The notes: generated from the sequence alone by a model not told the origin. 64,000 nt of DNA from Flavobacterium psychroterrae (GCF_018380615.1 NZ_JAGYVZ010000006.1:1-64000); one strand, 5' to 3'; positions 35,918 through 45,727 are shown, numbered from the stretch's first letter. Numbers and translations: made by a program.

Positions 35918-37096
35918 ATGAGTTCAGATTCTAGCAAAAGGTACGCACAAAGAGGTGTTTCGGCATCAAAAGAAGACGTGCACAACGCCATAAAAAATAT
36001 CGATAAAGGTTTATTTCCTCAAGCATTTTGCAAAATTGTTCCAGATTATCTTACCCAGGATGAGGAATATTGCTTAATCATGCACGCAGACGGAGCAGGT
36101 ACAAAATCGTCTCTGGCGTATATGTACTGGAAAGAAACTGGAGATATTTCAGTTTGGAAAGGAATTGCCCAAGATGCTTTAATCATGAACATCGATGATT
36201 TATTATGTGTTGGAGCAACAGATAATATTTTACTTTCATCTACAATAGGTAGAAATAAAAATTTAATTCCTGCTGAGGTTATTTCCGCAATCATCAACGG
36301 AACCGAAGAATTGATCAACGAATTAAAATCTTTTGGCGTAACCATTCATTCAACAGGCGGAGAAACTGCCGATGTTGGTGATGTTGTTCGTACCATAATC
36401 GTAGATTCTACAGTAACGGCTCGTATGAAACGCAGCGATGTTGTAGACAACGCAAATATCAAAGCTGGTGATGTAATCGTTGGTTTGACTTCTTTTGGTC
36501 AGGCAACTTACGAAAAAAGTTATAATGGAGGAATGGGAAGCAACGGATTAACATCTGCACGTCACGATGTTTTCGGAAAATACTTAGCTAAAAAATACCC
36601 TGAAAGTTACGATGCACTTGTTCCCGAAGAATTAATTTATTCAGGTCAGGTAAATTTAACTGATGAAGTAGAGAACAGCCCAATAAACGCCGGTCAGTTA
36701 GTACTTTCTCCAACCAGAACGTACGCGCCAATTATCAAGAAAATTTTAGATACGTATACACCAAACGAAATTCACGGAATGGTACATTGCAGCGGAGGAG
36801 CGCAAACTAAAATTTTACATTTCGTACAAAATTTGCACATTATAAAAGACAATTTATTTCCGGTTCCGCCATTGTTCAAACTAATCCAGGAACAATCAAA
36901 AACCGATTGGAAAGAAATGTATCAGGTTTTCAATTGCGGTCACCGCATGGAAATTTACGTTCCCGAAAATATTGCACAAGACATCATCGAGATTTCAAAA
37001 TCGTTCAATGTCGATGCACAAATCGTAGGTAGAGTAGAAGCAGCCGATACTAAAAAATTAACGATCACCAGCGAATACGGAACATTTGAATATTAA
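35918..37096 (+). CDS. purM: Phosphoribosylformylglycinamidine cyclo-ligase (AIR synthase), Bacteroidota type, 392 aa
   Basis: PurM closes FGAM to AIR with ATP in purine synthesis. The N-terminus SSKRYAQRGVSASKEDVH, the HADGAGTKSSLAYMYW loop, the DALIMNIDDLLCVGATDN stretch and STGGETADVGDVVRTI fit the AIR synthase fold. It is about 45 residues longer than E. coli PurM, as is usual for this group, where it is sometimes annotated only as AIR synthase-related. A -7 box TATCTTTG lies at 35884-35891, 26 bases before the ATG. It appears monocistronic. Confidence 0.85.
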   Translation: MSSDSSKRYAQRGVSASKEDVHNAIKNIDKGLFPQAFCKIVPDYLTQDEEYCLIMHADGAGTKSSLAYMYWKETGDISVWKGIAQDALIMNIDDLLCVGATDNILLSSTIGRNKNLIPAEVISAIINGTEELINELKSFGVTIHSTGGETADVGDVVRTIIVDSTVTARMKRSDVVDNANIKAGDVIVGLTSFGQATYEKSYNGGMGSNGLTSARHDVFGKYLAKKYPESYDALVPEELIYSGQVNLTDEVENSPINAGQLVLSPTRTYAPIIKKILDTYTPNEIHGMVHCSGGAQTKILHFVQNLHIIKDNLFPVPPLFKLIQEQSKTDWKEMYQVFNCGHRMEIYVPENIAQDIIEISKSFNVDAQIVGRVEAADTKKLTITSEYGTFEY

Positions 37097-37107
37097 TATT
37101 TTTTAAG

Positions 37108-37280
37108 TTACAAAGGTTCAAAGGTTCTGAGTTACAAAGGTTTTTTTACTGGAGTTTACAACGGATCTTTTTTATTAATAATTAGCTTTTTTAGGAGCTA
37201 ATCCCGCTATCCGTTACAATCTTTTATTTTTTAAAGAAAAAAATAAAAGGATTTTCACTACTATCGGGGCTAAAAAACAC
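37108..37280. repeat. Spacer repeats: AAGGTTC words and a flavobacterial inverted repeat
   Basis: Bases 37108-37146 hold words of the family ACAAAGGTTCAAAGG also seen at 62296-62466 and 63056-63265. Bases 37188-37277 look like a repeat element with ends GGAGCTAATCCCGCTATCC and CTATCGGGGCTAAAAA around a 12-bp stem, CTTTTATTTTTT with 37238-37249. No coding signal. Confidence 0.65.
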
Positions 37281-37286
37281 CAGGCT

Positions 37287-37643
37287 ATGTACGAATTACT
37301 TTTTTGGAAATATTTAGAAGAAGTTTACCTAAACCACCACGAAGTTTATGAAGCTCTTGTAGAAAAAGAAACAGTCGAAGGTCTGGAAACACTTCCGGTT
37401 GAGGTTATCATGAACCGAATCGCTTCGGTATTCTCTAAATGGGAAAAAGTAGATGAAAACAGCTGGCAAAATACGTCAGGAAAAGGAGCATTTCAAGTCA
37501 TTTCAACACCACAAAGCATCAAAATTGACTGCTACGGAACCGAAGGTAAAACTATGGATAAACTAGTTGCGCTGATGGAAGAATTCAAATGTCCGTTATA
37601 TGATCCTCAAGTTCCCGAGCGATATGATGAAATGAGTGAGTAA
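37287..37643 (+). CDS. Conserved hypothetical protein, 118 aa
   Basis: I do not recognise a named family. The protein is acidic and soluble, with no signal peptide. It begins MYELLFWKYLEEVYLNHHE and ends CPLYDPQVPERYDEMSE, and the GLETLPVEVIMNRIASVFSK helix is well formed. The first half looks helical and the second a small alpha/beta unit (SIKIDCYGTEGKTMDKLVAL). It follows purM on the same strand after 190 bases of repeat-filled DNA, so it is probably transcribed separately. A terminator is at 37651-37689. Confidence 0.65.
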   Translation: MYELLFWKYLEEVYLNHHEVYEALVEKETVEGLETLPVEVIMNRIASVFSKWEKVDENSWQNTSGKGAFQVISTPQSIKIDCYGTEGKTMDKLVALMEEFKCPLYDPQVPERYDEMSE

Positions 37644-37650
37644 AATATTT

Positions 37651-37689
37651 ATAAAACAAAAGCCTCTAATTTAGAGGCTTTTGTTTTAT
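37651..37689. terminator. Bidirectional terminator with a 19-bp stem
   Basis: ATAAAACAAAAGCCTCTAA at 37651-37669 pairs perfectly with 37671-37689, giving A-rich and T-rich flanks on each strand. It separates the unknown gene 37287-37643 from the convergent gene 37797-38378. Confidence 0.85.
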
Positions 37690-37796
37690 AATCGAAGAGG
37701 AATAGTTTACTATATTCAACTATTTCCAAATAATATCGTTTTTCATAGCTTTTTATTTTATGATATAAATTTAATGATTTAAATATGAGTTCAATT

Positions 37797-38378
37797 CTAA
37801 ATAATGTTAAAGTTTTCGCCTGAATCAAAGCGTCCATTTTTGATAGTATTTTTTACATCAGTATATTTTTGAACATGTACAAGTCTTCTTCCGCTTTTAG
37901 AATGCGTACAATCAATTTGTAATTCCAGATATTCTTTTTTCCCATCCCAAAGATTTTCCAAATCTTCATCAATTAACATTTGGACACAGTTATTGTGAAT
38001 TTCTTTATTCTTTCTCCATTTACCCGGAATGTTCTTAAAATCATATCTTTTAAGTTTTAATTCTTTTCCAATAAAGTTTTTACCACTTCCATGAATATAA
38101 TCTTCAATTAGTAATAGATTTATAGATATGTTTTCGATATCTGAATATGTTTTATTTATAAATTTAATGTAATATCTTGTTGTGGTTTCATTACCAGAAA
38201 CTTCAACCTCTTTACAAATAATACTGCATGTTTTAATATTTGGCTTAAATATTCGAAGTGCCAAATAAAATATTAGACAAGATAATACTCCTGTAAATAA
38301 GGCGATTAATAAGTCGTACCAAAAAGTTTCCCCGAATTCCTTTTTTGATGCTATTTCTGTGGCTAATATAATAATCAA
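37797..38378 (-). CDS. Membrane-anchored hypothetical protein, 193 aa
   Basis: I do not recognise it. Residues about 20-45 (WYDLLIALFTGVLSCLIFYL) form one transmembrane helix, with a short N-terminal stretch before it. The remaining ~145 residues form a soluble domain, rich in charged residues, with beta-like segments such as TTTRYYIKFINKTYSDIENI and YLELQIDCTHSKSGRRL. The start at the ATG at 38378 keeps the membrane segment near the N-terminus. It is AT-rich, flanked by convergent and divergent neighbours, and shows no operon partner. Confidence 0.65.
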   Translation of the reverse strand: MIIILATEIASKKEFGETFWYDLLIALFTGVLSCLIFYLALRIFKPNIKTCSIICKEVEVSGNETTTRYYIKFINKTYSDIENISINLLLIEDYIHGSGKNFIGKELKLKRYDFKNIPGKWRKNKEIHNNCVQMLIDEDLENLWDGKKEYLELQIDCTHSKSGRRLVHVQKYTDVKNTIKNGRFDSGENFNII

Positions 38379-38571
38379 GATACTGATTTAAATAAATGCA
38401 ATGATACAAAATAAAGAAAGAAAAAACCTATATTTAGTTTGAAATATATTATAATGATTCTTATAAAGAAAACTAAGATTTTATTATTTTAAATTTTTCA
38501 AATATCTTTACAAATCTCATTTAATCGAAAGCCAATATTTGAAATTACAGATTAAATCAAAAATTAGAATT

Positions 38572-39180
38572 ATGACCACGCCATTAAATTTCAATTTCTC
38601 AGACAATATAATTTTGGAAGATAATTTAGTTTTATTACGCCCGCTACAAGAATCTGATATCGATAATTTATTAGAAATCTCAATGAACGAACCCGAAACC
38701 TGGAAATATTCATTAGTTGGTGCCGACGGAAAAGAAAACCTGATCAAATACATTCAGTCGGCGATAAAAAACAGAGAAGATAAAAGAGAGTTCCCGTTTA
38801 TAGTTTTCGATAAAAAAACACAAAAATATGCAGGTTCAACACGTTTTTACGATATACAGCTTGATTATAAAACCTTGCAATTGGGCTATACGTGGTATGG
38901 TTCAGCATTTAGAGGAACCGGACTCAACAAACATTGTAAATATTTATTACTGCAATTTGCCTTCGAAACCCTTGAAATGGAACGCGTAGAATTTCGTGCC
39001 GATAATAATAACGAACGCAGTATTGCCGCGATGAAAAGTATTGGCTGTAAAGTTGAAGGAATTCTAAGAAGCCATATGCCAACAGCAAACGGTGATACAC
39101 GTCGTGATTCGATTGTTTTAAGCATTCTAAAAAACGAATGGTTCAACGAAGTAAAAGAAAATTTAAAGCGAAAGCTCTAA
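38572..39180 (+). CDS. GNAT-family N-acetyltransferase (RimJ/RimL-like), 202 aa
   Basis: The protein should transfer an acetyl group from acetyl-CoA to an amine. The order of motifs follows the Acetyltransf_3 group: LVLLRPLQESDIDNLLEISM at the start, KYAGSTRFYDIQLDYKTLQL, GYTWYGSAFRGTGLNKHCKY with the acetyl-CoA loop, and VEFRADNNNERSIAAMKSIG. Closing HMPTANGDTRRDSIVLSIL is typical of family members acting on small molecules or protein N-termini. The ATG at 38572 is chosen; an upstream ATG adds 11 residues without conservation. The substrate is not known. Confidence 0.88.
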   Translation: MTTPLNFNFSDNIILEDNLVLLRPLQESDIDNLLEISMNEPETWKYSLVGADGKENLIKYIQSAIKNREDKREFPFIVFDKKTQKYAGSTRFYDIQLDYKTLQLGYTWYGSAFRGTGLNKHCKYLLLQFAFETLEMERVEFRADNNNERSIAAMKSIGCKVEGILRSHMPTANGDTRRDSIVLSILKNEWFNEVKENLKRKL

Positions 39181-39397
39181 AAAGAACCATAGGTTCGATT
39201 AATCTTAGAACTATAACGAATCTTCTGATTATCGATTGTGACTTAAAAATAAACAAGAGCCAGCGGCTCGACCAATATTGTAGGGCTGGATTTTAATCCA
39301 GTCTAGACAAAGAAAAGCACATATCAAAACATAAAAATTTTCCCCATTTCAATTTTGGTATTTGGAATTTCGATATTGGAATTTAAAATTTTAATCT
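39181..39397. other. Spacer between convergent genes
   Basis: No gene and no clean terminator. A palindrome CTGGATTTTAATCCAG is at 39286-39301, and ATTTGGAATTT words occur near 39360-39385. Confidence 0.6.
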
Positions 39398-40021
39398 CTA
39401 CCCATCTTTCAACAACAAATCTTGTTCTTTTCTAATTTTCACGACCAAACTATCGACGTAAGTTTTTATTTTCTGCGGAAGCGAATTCCAGCTTGCATCT
39501 TTTTTAAAACTTCTGCAATCGTCCAGATCACATTCCACGGCACGAATTGCGTATTTTTTGTTCTTATAAACCGTAATAATTTTTACGCGTCTTATTTCAT
39601 CATTTTCATTTCTCGTTCCATAAACAATTACAGGATCGATATAACCATCTGCGTCTAGATCTTTCGTACTGCAATATTTTGTCCAGAACCAGATATTTTT
39701 TTCCTTCGGATTATAATCTTCCAGTAAATCGTTGATTCGCCATTTTTCGAGAAAACCGCCATGATCCGCCATTGTGTAAATAGCCTGAATCTTAGTGTTC
39801 AAAGTATCTTTTTTCAAAATGTATTTTCTGTTTTCACATAAAAGTAAATTATAAACGCCGCTTTTATCAGCACATTCAAATGCTTTATAAATAGGAAAAT
39901 CCGAAACCTCGTTTAATTCCCGTTCCGTTATTTCTTCCTTTGTAAGTTTATAACTTTCTGCCTTCTGTGAAAAAATGATTGTAGAATAAGAAAGTACAAG
40001 CAATAAAATAAAATTCTTCAT
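39398..40021 (-). CDS. Secreted hypothetical protein, 207 aa
   Basis: A signal peptide of 18 residues ends at IIFS-QKA. The central STKDLDADGYIDPVIVYGTR has an Asp-rich DxDxDG loop as in calcium-binding FG-GAP or dockerin-like turns, after which a DPVIVYGT strand follows. It may belong to a Bacteroidota family that has been linked by name to surface polysaccharide synthesis in Riemerella, but I cannot confirm this from motifs. WFWTKYCSTKDLDADGY and DDCRSFKKDASWNSLP are the features to search with. It is convergent with the GNAT gene and divergent from the mannosidase gene. Confidence 0.6.
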   Translation of the reverse strand: MKNFILLLVLSYSTIIFSQKAESYKLTKEEITERELNEVSDFPIYKAFECADKSGVYNLLLCENRKYILKKDTLNTKIQAIYTMADHGGFLEKWRINDLLEDYNPKEKNIWFWTKYCSTKDLDADGYIDPVIVYGTRNENDEIRRVKIITVYKNKKYAIRAVECDLDDCRSFKKDASWNSLPQKIKTYVDSLVVKIRKEQDLLLKDG

Positions 40022-40183
40022 ATTTGAAAAGTAACATTTTTATAAATCAAAGATATTTAAAACCTTTTAAGCACAAATAAATTTATATTTTTAAAAGAGC
40101 ATATTTTGTTGTATTTTTCTAAACTAAAAGTGTTGGTAAATCGTTTTAGTAAATATCTTAAACTCTTTTTTAGAAAAAGAATA

Positions 40184-42535
40184 ATGATTAAAAAATATCT
40201 GATGAATAGAATAAATTGTAAAAATTTCCTTTTAGGATTGTCATTTTTAATACTTGGTAATTCAGCAAATGCTCAAAAAAAAATAATCGAAAAACGCAAT
40301 CTGATTCAGTATGTAGATCCAATGATAGGTACAGCCAAAATGGGACACACTTATCCCGGAGCAACAGTTCCGTTTGGGAGTGTACAATTAAGTCCCGAAA
40401 CTGATACAATTGCTTACGGTTTAAATGGGAAATACAATGGAGATGTTTATAAATATTGTGCAGGATATCAATATGAAGACAAAACAATTGTAGGTTTTAG
40501 CCACACCCATTTCAGCGGAACCGGACATTCGGATTTAGGAGATTTTCTAATTATGCCTACAACCGGAAAGTTACAATTGAATCCCGGAGTTGCATCAAAA
40601 CCATTATCAGGTTACAGATCGGCGTTTTCTCATGCGACCGAAAAAGCAGAGCCGGCTTATTACAGCGTACTTCTGGAAGATCATAAAATTAAAGCCGAAT
40701 TGACTGCAACAACGCGAGTAGGAATGCATCAATATACGTTTCCAAAATCAGATGAGGCGCATATCATTCTTGATTTGACTTCAGGAATTTACAATTACGA
40801 TAAAAAGAATGTTTGGACATTTGTGCGTGTAGAAAACGATACATTAATTACAGGATACCGCCAGACAAATGGCTGGGCGAGAACCAGAACCGTTTATTTT
40901 GCCATGTCATTTAGTAAACCAATTAAAAGTTACGGACAAGCGCCTCTTGAAAAAAGTGTTTACAAAGGTTTTTGGGGAAGATTTGATCAAACCAAAAATT
41001 TTCCTGAAATGGCAGGTCAAAACCTAAAATTGTTTTTTGATTTTAATACCGAAGAAGGAGAGAAGATCAAAATTAAAATGGCTTTATCGCCAGTAAGTTC
41101 TGAGGGAGCACTTGAAAATATGAAGAAAGAAATTCCGGGTTGGGATTTCGAAAAAGTAAAAAAACAAAGTCAGGAAATTTGGAACAGCGAATTGAATAAA
41201 ATTCAGATAGAAGCTATTCAGAAAGAAGATTTAGTCAATTTTTATACTTCAATGTATCATGCTTTTTTAGGTCCAACAGAATACATGGATTTAGACGGAA
41301 ATTATAAAGGTCTGGATATGAACGTTCATAAAGCGGAAAACTTTAAAAATTATACCAGTTACTCGTTGTGGGATACTTACAGGGCTTTGCATCCCTTATT
41401 TAATTTAGTTCAGCCAGCGAGAAATTCAGATATGATAAGTTCTATGTTAGCGCATTCTGACCAAAGCGTGCATAAAATGTTGCCAGTCTGGTCGCATTAT
41501 GCAAATGAAAACTGGTGTATGATCGGGTATCATTCCGTTTCTGTGATTGCCGATGCAATTGTAAAAGGCAATGGAAATTTTGATAAGGAAAAAGCACTTC
41601 AAGCTTGTGTAAACACGGCAAAAGTATCTTATTATGACGGATTGGAATATTATATGACTAAAGGTTATGTTCCGGAAGATAAAAACGGATCATCGGTTTC
41701 TAAAACTTTAGAATATGCTTATGATGATTGGGCAATTGCTCAGGCAGCAAAAAAATTAGGTAAAACTGATATTTATAATGAGTTCATAGAAAGATCTAAA
41801 AATTATAAAAACGTTTATGATGCTAAAACTGGTTTTATGCGTCCCAAATTAAACGACGGAACTTTTAAAAAAGAATTTGATCCCTTAGATACTCATGGAC
41901 AGGGATTTATTGAGGGAAATTCATGGAATTATAGTTTATATGTTCCGCAAGATCCAGCTGAAATGATTAAAATGATGGGCGGAAATGATAAGTTTAACGT
42001 ACGATTAGATTCGTTATTCAGCATGCATTTACCGGATAAATATTTCGAAAATACAGAAGATATTACCAGAGAAGGAATTATAGGGAATTATGTTCATGGA
42101 AACGAACCATCGCATCACGTAGTTTATTTGTACAACTGGACAAATTCGCCGTGGAAAGCACAAGACAAAATTAGAATGATCTTGAAAAAAATGTATAGAA
42201 ATGGAGCTGACGGTTTAGGCGGAAATGACGATTTCGGACAAATGAGTGCGTGGTATATTTTTAGCAGTTTAGGGTTTTATCCTGTCGCGCCAGGTTCTGA
42301 TGAATATGCTTTGGGAAGCCCGTTAGTGAAAAAGGCAGTTTTTAATTTAGAAAATGGTAAAACTTTTGAAGTCGAAACAATAAATCAATCGGATAAAAAT
42401 GTGTTTGTAAGTAAGGTACTTTTAAACGGAAAGCAATTAGATAAACCTTTCTTAAAACATGCAAATGTTATTAATGGCGGAAAAATTACTTTTTATATGA
42501 GTAGTAAACCGAATAAAAAGAATTATCAAAATTAA
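40184..42535 (+). CDS. Secreted GH92-family alpha-mannosidase, 783 aa
   Basis: GH92 enzymes remove alpha-linked mannose (often alpha-1,2) from N-glycans or mannans. The open frame extends upstream to 40106; I choose the ATG at 40184, with a signal peptide ending SANA-QKK. YVDPMIGTAKMGHTYPGATV is the hallmark N-terminus. GNEPSHH holds the general acid Glu, and GLGGNDDFGQMSAWYIFSSL holds the catalytic base Asp, both intact. The calcium-dependent two-domain architecture and length fit the family. No SusC/SusD pair or other glycosidase is nearby, so it is an isolated enzyme rather than part of a full PUL. Confidence 0.93.
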   Translation: MIKKYLMNRINCKNFLLGLSFLILGNSANAQKKIIEKRNLIQYVDPMIGTAKMGHTYPGATVPFGSVQLSPETDTIAYGLNGKYNGDVYKYCAGYQYEDKTIVGFSHTHFSGTGHSDLGDFLIMPTTGKLQLNPGVASKPLSGYRSAFSHATEKAEPAYYSVLLEDHKIKAELTATTRVGMHQYTFPKSDEAHIILDLTSGIYNYDKKNVWTFVRVENDTLITGYRQTNGWARTRTVYFAMSFSKPIKSYGQAPLEKSVYKGFWGRFDQTKNFPEMAGQNLKLFFDFNTEEGEKIKIKMALSPVSSEGALENMKKEIPGWDFEKVKKQSQEIWNSELNKIQIEAIQKEDLVNFYTSMYHAFLGPTEYMDLDGNYKGLDMNVHKAENFKNYTSYSLWDTYRALHPLFNLVQPARNSDMISSMLAHSDQSVHKMLPVWSHYANENWCMIGYHSVSVIADAIVKGNGNFDKEKALQACVNTAKVSYYDGLEYYMTKGYVPEDKNGSSVSKTLEYAYDDWAIAQAAKKLGKTDIYNEFIERSKNYKNVYDAKTGFMRPKLNDGTFKKEFDPLDTHGQGFIEGNSWNYSLYVPQDPAEMIKMMGGNDKFNVRLDSLFSMHLPDKYFENTEDITREGIIGNYVHGNEPSHHVVYLYNWTNSPWKAQDKIRMILKKMYRNGADGLGGNDDFGQMSAWYIFSSLGFYPVAPGSDEYALGSPLVKKAVFNLENGKTFEVETINQSDKNVFVSKVLLNGKQLDKPFLKHANVINGGKITFYMSSKPNKKNYQN

Positions 42536-42805
42536 AAAATTGCCCACGGATTGTACGGGTTAAACGGATTTATACGGATTTTTTATTGATGCAGAATTAG
42601 TGTAATTCGTGACTCGAGCGATAGCGAACAGGCGAAGCAAATTTGTGGCGAAGGAAAATCCATTTAATCTTTGTAATCAGTGGCAAAAAAGGCAAAGTAG
42701 TTAAAAATAATTCGTGAAAATTCGTAGCTAAAAAATTAATAATAGCGAAACATAGTCAACTTTATAAAAACTTCACGAAATTTGCGCTTTAAATAAAAAG
42801 TAAAT

Positions 42806-43249
42806 ATGAAAATAAATCTAAAATCAGGAATTGATAAATTGCTTTTCGGAATGAAGCAAAACGATGTAACGGCTGCTTTAGGAAAGCCTGATAAAAATTA
42901 TGTAGACGAAGATGAGAATGTGATTTTTGTATACAATTCGCACAAAATCAGATTGACATTTTATCAGGAAGAAGACTTGAAATTAGGTTATTTAGTAGCA
43001 TCAAGCAATGATTTAGAAGTTTCCGGATTCAAGTTAATCGGAAGAAAAATTGATGATGTAAAGAAAGATTTAGCAACAAAAGGAATCACAAAATTCACTC
43101 AGGAAACTTTTGACACTTTCGAAAATTATTTTAATGAAGATAATTGGTTTATTCTTCAAACTGAATTTGATGAAGTTGTGAAGTTTGAAATTGGTGCAAT
43201 TATCAATGATAAAGACGAATTTGACTGGAAGTTTCCGGTTAAGAAATAA
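42806..43249 (+). CDS. Conserved hypothetical protein, 147 aa
   Basis: The function is unknown. The N-terminus LKSGIDKLLFGMKQNDVTAALGKPD resembles the opening helix-turn of BamE/SmpA-like domains (LxxGMxxxDVxxxLGxP). However, there is no signal peptide and the protein is cytoplasmic. A second similar turn occurs at FKLIGRKIDDVKKDLATKG, so it may contain two copies of this small alpha/beta unit. It ends DEFDWKFPVKK. It is convergent with the M61 peptidase, with a shared terminator at 43321-43348. Confidence 0.65.
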   Translation: MKINLKSGIDKLLFGMKQNDVTAALGKPDKNYVDEDENVIFVYNSHKIRLTFYQEEDLKLGYLVASSNDLEVSGFKLIGRKIDDVKKDLATKGITKFTQETFDTFENYFNEDNWFILQTEFDEVVKFEIGAIINDKDEFDWKFPVKK

Positions 43250-43261
43250 TAACGTAGAGAA

Positions 43262-43294
43262 ACCTTTGTCAAAGTTTTAAACTTTGACAAAGGT
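43262..43294. repeat. Perfect 16-bp palindrome
   Basis: ACCTTTGTCAAAGTTT at 43262-43277 is mirrored at 43279-43294 around one base. No T-run follows. The word CCTTTGTC recalls the AAGGTTC spacer family. Confidence 0.75.
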
Positions 43295-43320
43295 GTACAC
43301 GCAAAGAAAAGGCATAAAAA

Positions 43321-43348
43321 AACCGACAATCACTTGTCGGTTTTTTTT
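43321..43348. terminator. Bidirectional terminator
   Basis: AACCGACAA at 43321-43329 pairs with TTGTCGGTT at 43334-43342 with A-run before and T-run after, serving both convergent genes. Confidence 0.85.
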
Positions 43349-43367
43349 ATGTTTTGATTAAAAGAAA

Positions 43368-45227
43368 TTATCCTTTTAACCATGCATTTTTAAGTTTTTC
43401 TTTTGAAGCATCTGTTGCTTTAAAAGTTTCTTTTTCTTCAAATGGTATTTTCACAGTTCCTTTGATGGTTTGTTCTGCACCGGCACGTTTTATTTTGATG
43501 GTAATTGGATCATTTTCTTTCCAGTTTTCACTTTCGGTAATCAAATCATAGATATTATCTAATGTGTATGTTTTGTTGTTCACAGTACTAATTACATCGC
43601 CAGGTTTAAGATTTAAATTCGTAAAAAACACATTTAAATCTACGTCAGCACGAACACTTATTGCTTTAGTTGCTTTGTCAACACTAATATATGGAGTTTG
43701 ACCTTTGATAAAAATTGATCCCGGAACTTTTTCGGCTGCATTTGTTACACCAACTTTTGCCAAATAAAAATCGTAAGGAATAGGAGTTGTTCCTGAAACA
43801 TATTTCGTTAAGAATTCTCCAACTTCAGGATAAGTCAATTGTGTGATTTTAGCAAAAAGCTCGTTGTCATTAAATGGTTTTTCGACTCCATATTCATTGG
43901 CTAATTTATGCATTAGATCAAGAATTCCTCTTTCGCCGTTGCTTTTTTCTCTAATGATAATGTCAATGCACATACCAATTAAAGCTCCTTTTTGATATAC
44001 ATTTAAGTATTGATCTTTATAAGGCTGCTCTAATACATTTGCGCTCATTTTAGTAAATGACATGGTATCATTTAAACTTTTTGCCTGTTCAATTTTGTCC
44101 GCAATACGAGTGTAAAATTCACTTTCGTTAATTAAACCCTGATTGATTTGGAATAAATTTGCAAAATATTCGGTTACACCTTCGTACATCCATAAATGCT
44201 CAGACATTTTAGGAGCATTATAATCAAAATACTGAATTTCTTTTGAGTGAACTGTTAATGGAGTTACAATGTGAAAAAACTCATGTGAAACGACATCTTT
44301 CATTGATTCTACCAGTTTTTCTTTTGGCATAGATTCAGGCAAAACAACTGTTGTTGCTGTAGGATGTTCTAGCGCTCCAAAACCGTGAGCATCATCTTTC
44401 GCCATACTTGACAAGTACAATAAAACAGTATATTTTTTAGTCGCATTTACTTTTCCTAAAAAGTTTTTTTGCGCTGTCATCATTGTTTTCATTTCCGGAG
44501 TAATGCTTTCAGCAGTAAATTTTCCCGTTGGAGAATAAACGGCAATCAAAATATCCATTCCGTTTACGTTGAAAGTTGTGTAATCCGGTTTAGAATACAT
44601 AATAGGATTTTCGACTAAAACGGCGTAACGAGGTGTAGTAAAAACATCACTTGTTTTGCTTGCATCTTCGTCATTCATTGAAGTCGCTCCCCAGAGGTTT
44701 TCTGGATGTGTAATAGTAACTTTGTAAGGAACATTTAGTTTATCCTGAAAATAGCCTACAAAACCATGCGTGTTAACCATGAAATTGATTCCTGCATTTA
44801 TGTTGGTTCCAGCAGGTGAAAAAATGTCGTCATTACCAAATCCTGTTCCTTTTTCAGTATCAAAAGTATCTCCCACTAAGTAAGTAACTTTTTTTAATGT
44901 TTTTGCATTTGAAATTGACCAAGAATTATCGTCAATTCTTTTTACTGTTAAAGCATTTCCTTTTGCATCAAAAGCTTTAAAATCATCAGAATATTTACCG
45001 TAGTTGTCTGTAGAATAAGTTCCGGGAACTGTTTTAGGAATACTATAAATTACTTCGTCGGTTTTTATTTGTGGAGGAGTAACCGTTACTAAAACTTTAT
45101 CGTCTTTTACATCGATAAGATTAATAGCAACATCTACAACATTGCTTTTTGCAGCACCAGTTGAGCTTCCTGCTTTACAGCTCCAAAGTGTTACTGCGAG
45201 AGCTACGGTATAAAGTATTTTTTTCAT
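43368..45227 (-). CDS. M61-family metallopeptidase (glycyl aminopeptidase type) with PDZ domain, lipoprotein, 619 aa
   Basis: The enzyme is a zinc aminopeptidase in the cell envelope. The lipoprotein signal ends LWSC, with Cys17. The zinc site is HEFFH at 315-319, with the downstream Glu in MYEGVTEYFANL. The C-terminal ~100 residues form a PDZ domain (FFTNLNLKPGDVISTVNNKT) that would bind substrate tails. All key residues are present and the length is normal. It is transcribed away from the DUF2805 gene behind it, as a separate unit. Confidence 0.92.
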   Translation of the reverse strand: MKKILYTVALAVTLWSCKAGSSTGAAKSNVVDVAINLIDVKDDKVLVTVTPPQIKTDEVIYSIPKTVPGTYSTDNYGKYSDDFKAFDAKGNALTVKRIDDNSWSISNAKTLKKVTYLVGDTFDTEKGTGFGNDDIFSPAGTNINAGINFMVNTHGFVGYFQDKLNVPYKVTITHPENLWGATSMNDEDASKTSDVFTTPRYAVLVENPIMYSKPDYTTFNVNGMDILIAVYSPTGKFTAESITPEMKTMMTAQKNFLGKVNATKKYTVLLYLSSMAKDDAHGFGALEHPTATTVVLPESMPKEKLVESMKDVVSHEFFHIVTPLTVHSKEIQYFDYNAPKMSEHLWMYEGVTEYFANLFQINQGLINESEFYTRIADKIEQAKSLNDTMSFTKMSANVLEQPYKDQYLNVYQKGALIGMCIDIIIREKSNGERGILDLMHKLANEYGVEKPFNDNELFAKITQLTYPEVGEFLTKYVSGTTPIPYDFYLAKVGVTNAAEKVPGSIFIKGQTPYISVDKATKAISVRADVDLNVFFTNLNLKPGDVISTVNNKTYTLDNIYDLITESENWKENDPITIKIKRAGAEQTIKGTVKIPFEEKETFKATDASKEKLKNAWLKG

Positions 45228-45295
45228 TTGTTTGTATTTAATTATTTGTATTGGACTTGTAAAATGTAAAAAAGTTACAGTCGTACTATAAATAT

Positions 45296-45322
45296 AAAAA
45301 AAAACTCCTGAATTTCAGGAGT
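45296..45322 (-). terminator. Terminator of the DUF2805 gene
   Basis: ACTCCTGAA at 45304-45312 pairs with TTCAGGAGT at 45314-45322; the preceding A-run reads as T on the minus strand. Confidence 0.82.
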
Positions 45323-45328
45323 TCGGTG

Positions 45329-45610
45329 TTAGTCTAGCTTATTTTTTATATAATATTTACCATCCAGATCTTCATCAAAATCATCTATTTTAACGGGTTT
45401 CGGTTTTGGTTTATTTGCAACTGCCTTCTTTTTCCACATCTCAAATTTTTCAAGTGGCATTTTCTTCTTCATGATTTCCAGAACTTCTTTTTCTGCCAAT
45501 CCAAATTCCTTTTTTATGATCTCAAATGGATTTTTTTCTTCTAAGGCTAGCGAAACAAGTTTCTCGGTTTGCTCCCAATTCAATTCTTTGCGGTTACTCT
45601 TTTTCATCAC
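45329..45610 (-). CDS. DUF2805 / TIGR03643 family small protein, 93 aa
   Basis: The ELNWEQTEKLVSLALEEKNPFEIIKKEFGL start and VLEIMKKKMPLEKFEMWKKK follow the pattern of the TIGR03643 (DUF2805) family, in which a helix-turn-helix-like fold is predicted. The end is a charged tail with KPKPKPVKIDDFDEDLDG. The family is found in many Proteobacteria and Bacteroidota but has no established function. DNA or RNA binding is plausible from the basic character. It lies between a sterol-desaturase-like gene and the M61 peptidase, all on the minus strand, with its own terminator. Confidence 0.78.
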   Translation of the reverse strand: MMKKSNRKELNWEQTEKLVSLALEEKNPFEIIKKEFGLAEKEVLEIMKKKMPLEKFEMWKKKAVANKPKPKPVKIDDFDEDLDGKYYIKNKLD

Positions 45611-45727
45611 GTGAAAATTAATTCAAAATAGGGGTTAATGATTAATAGATTGATTTTCAATTTAAGTATCAATATTAATAAAAAAAATAATTACTTGGTT
45701 CGATGTGAGAGGTTTTTTTTAATGTTT

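Noticed and set aside
35743..35934. Small plus-strand open frame of 63 residues after the curli operon
   Set aside because: It spans the operon terminator and the purM promoter and has no recognisable features.
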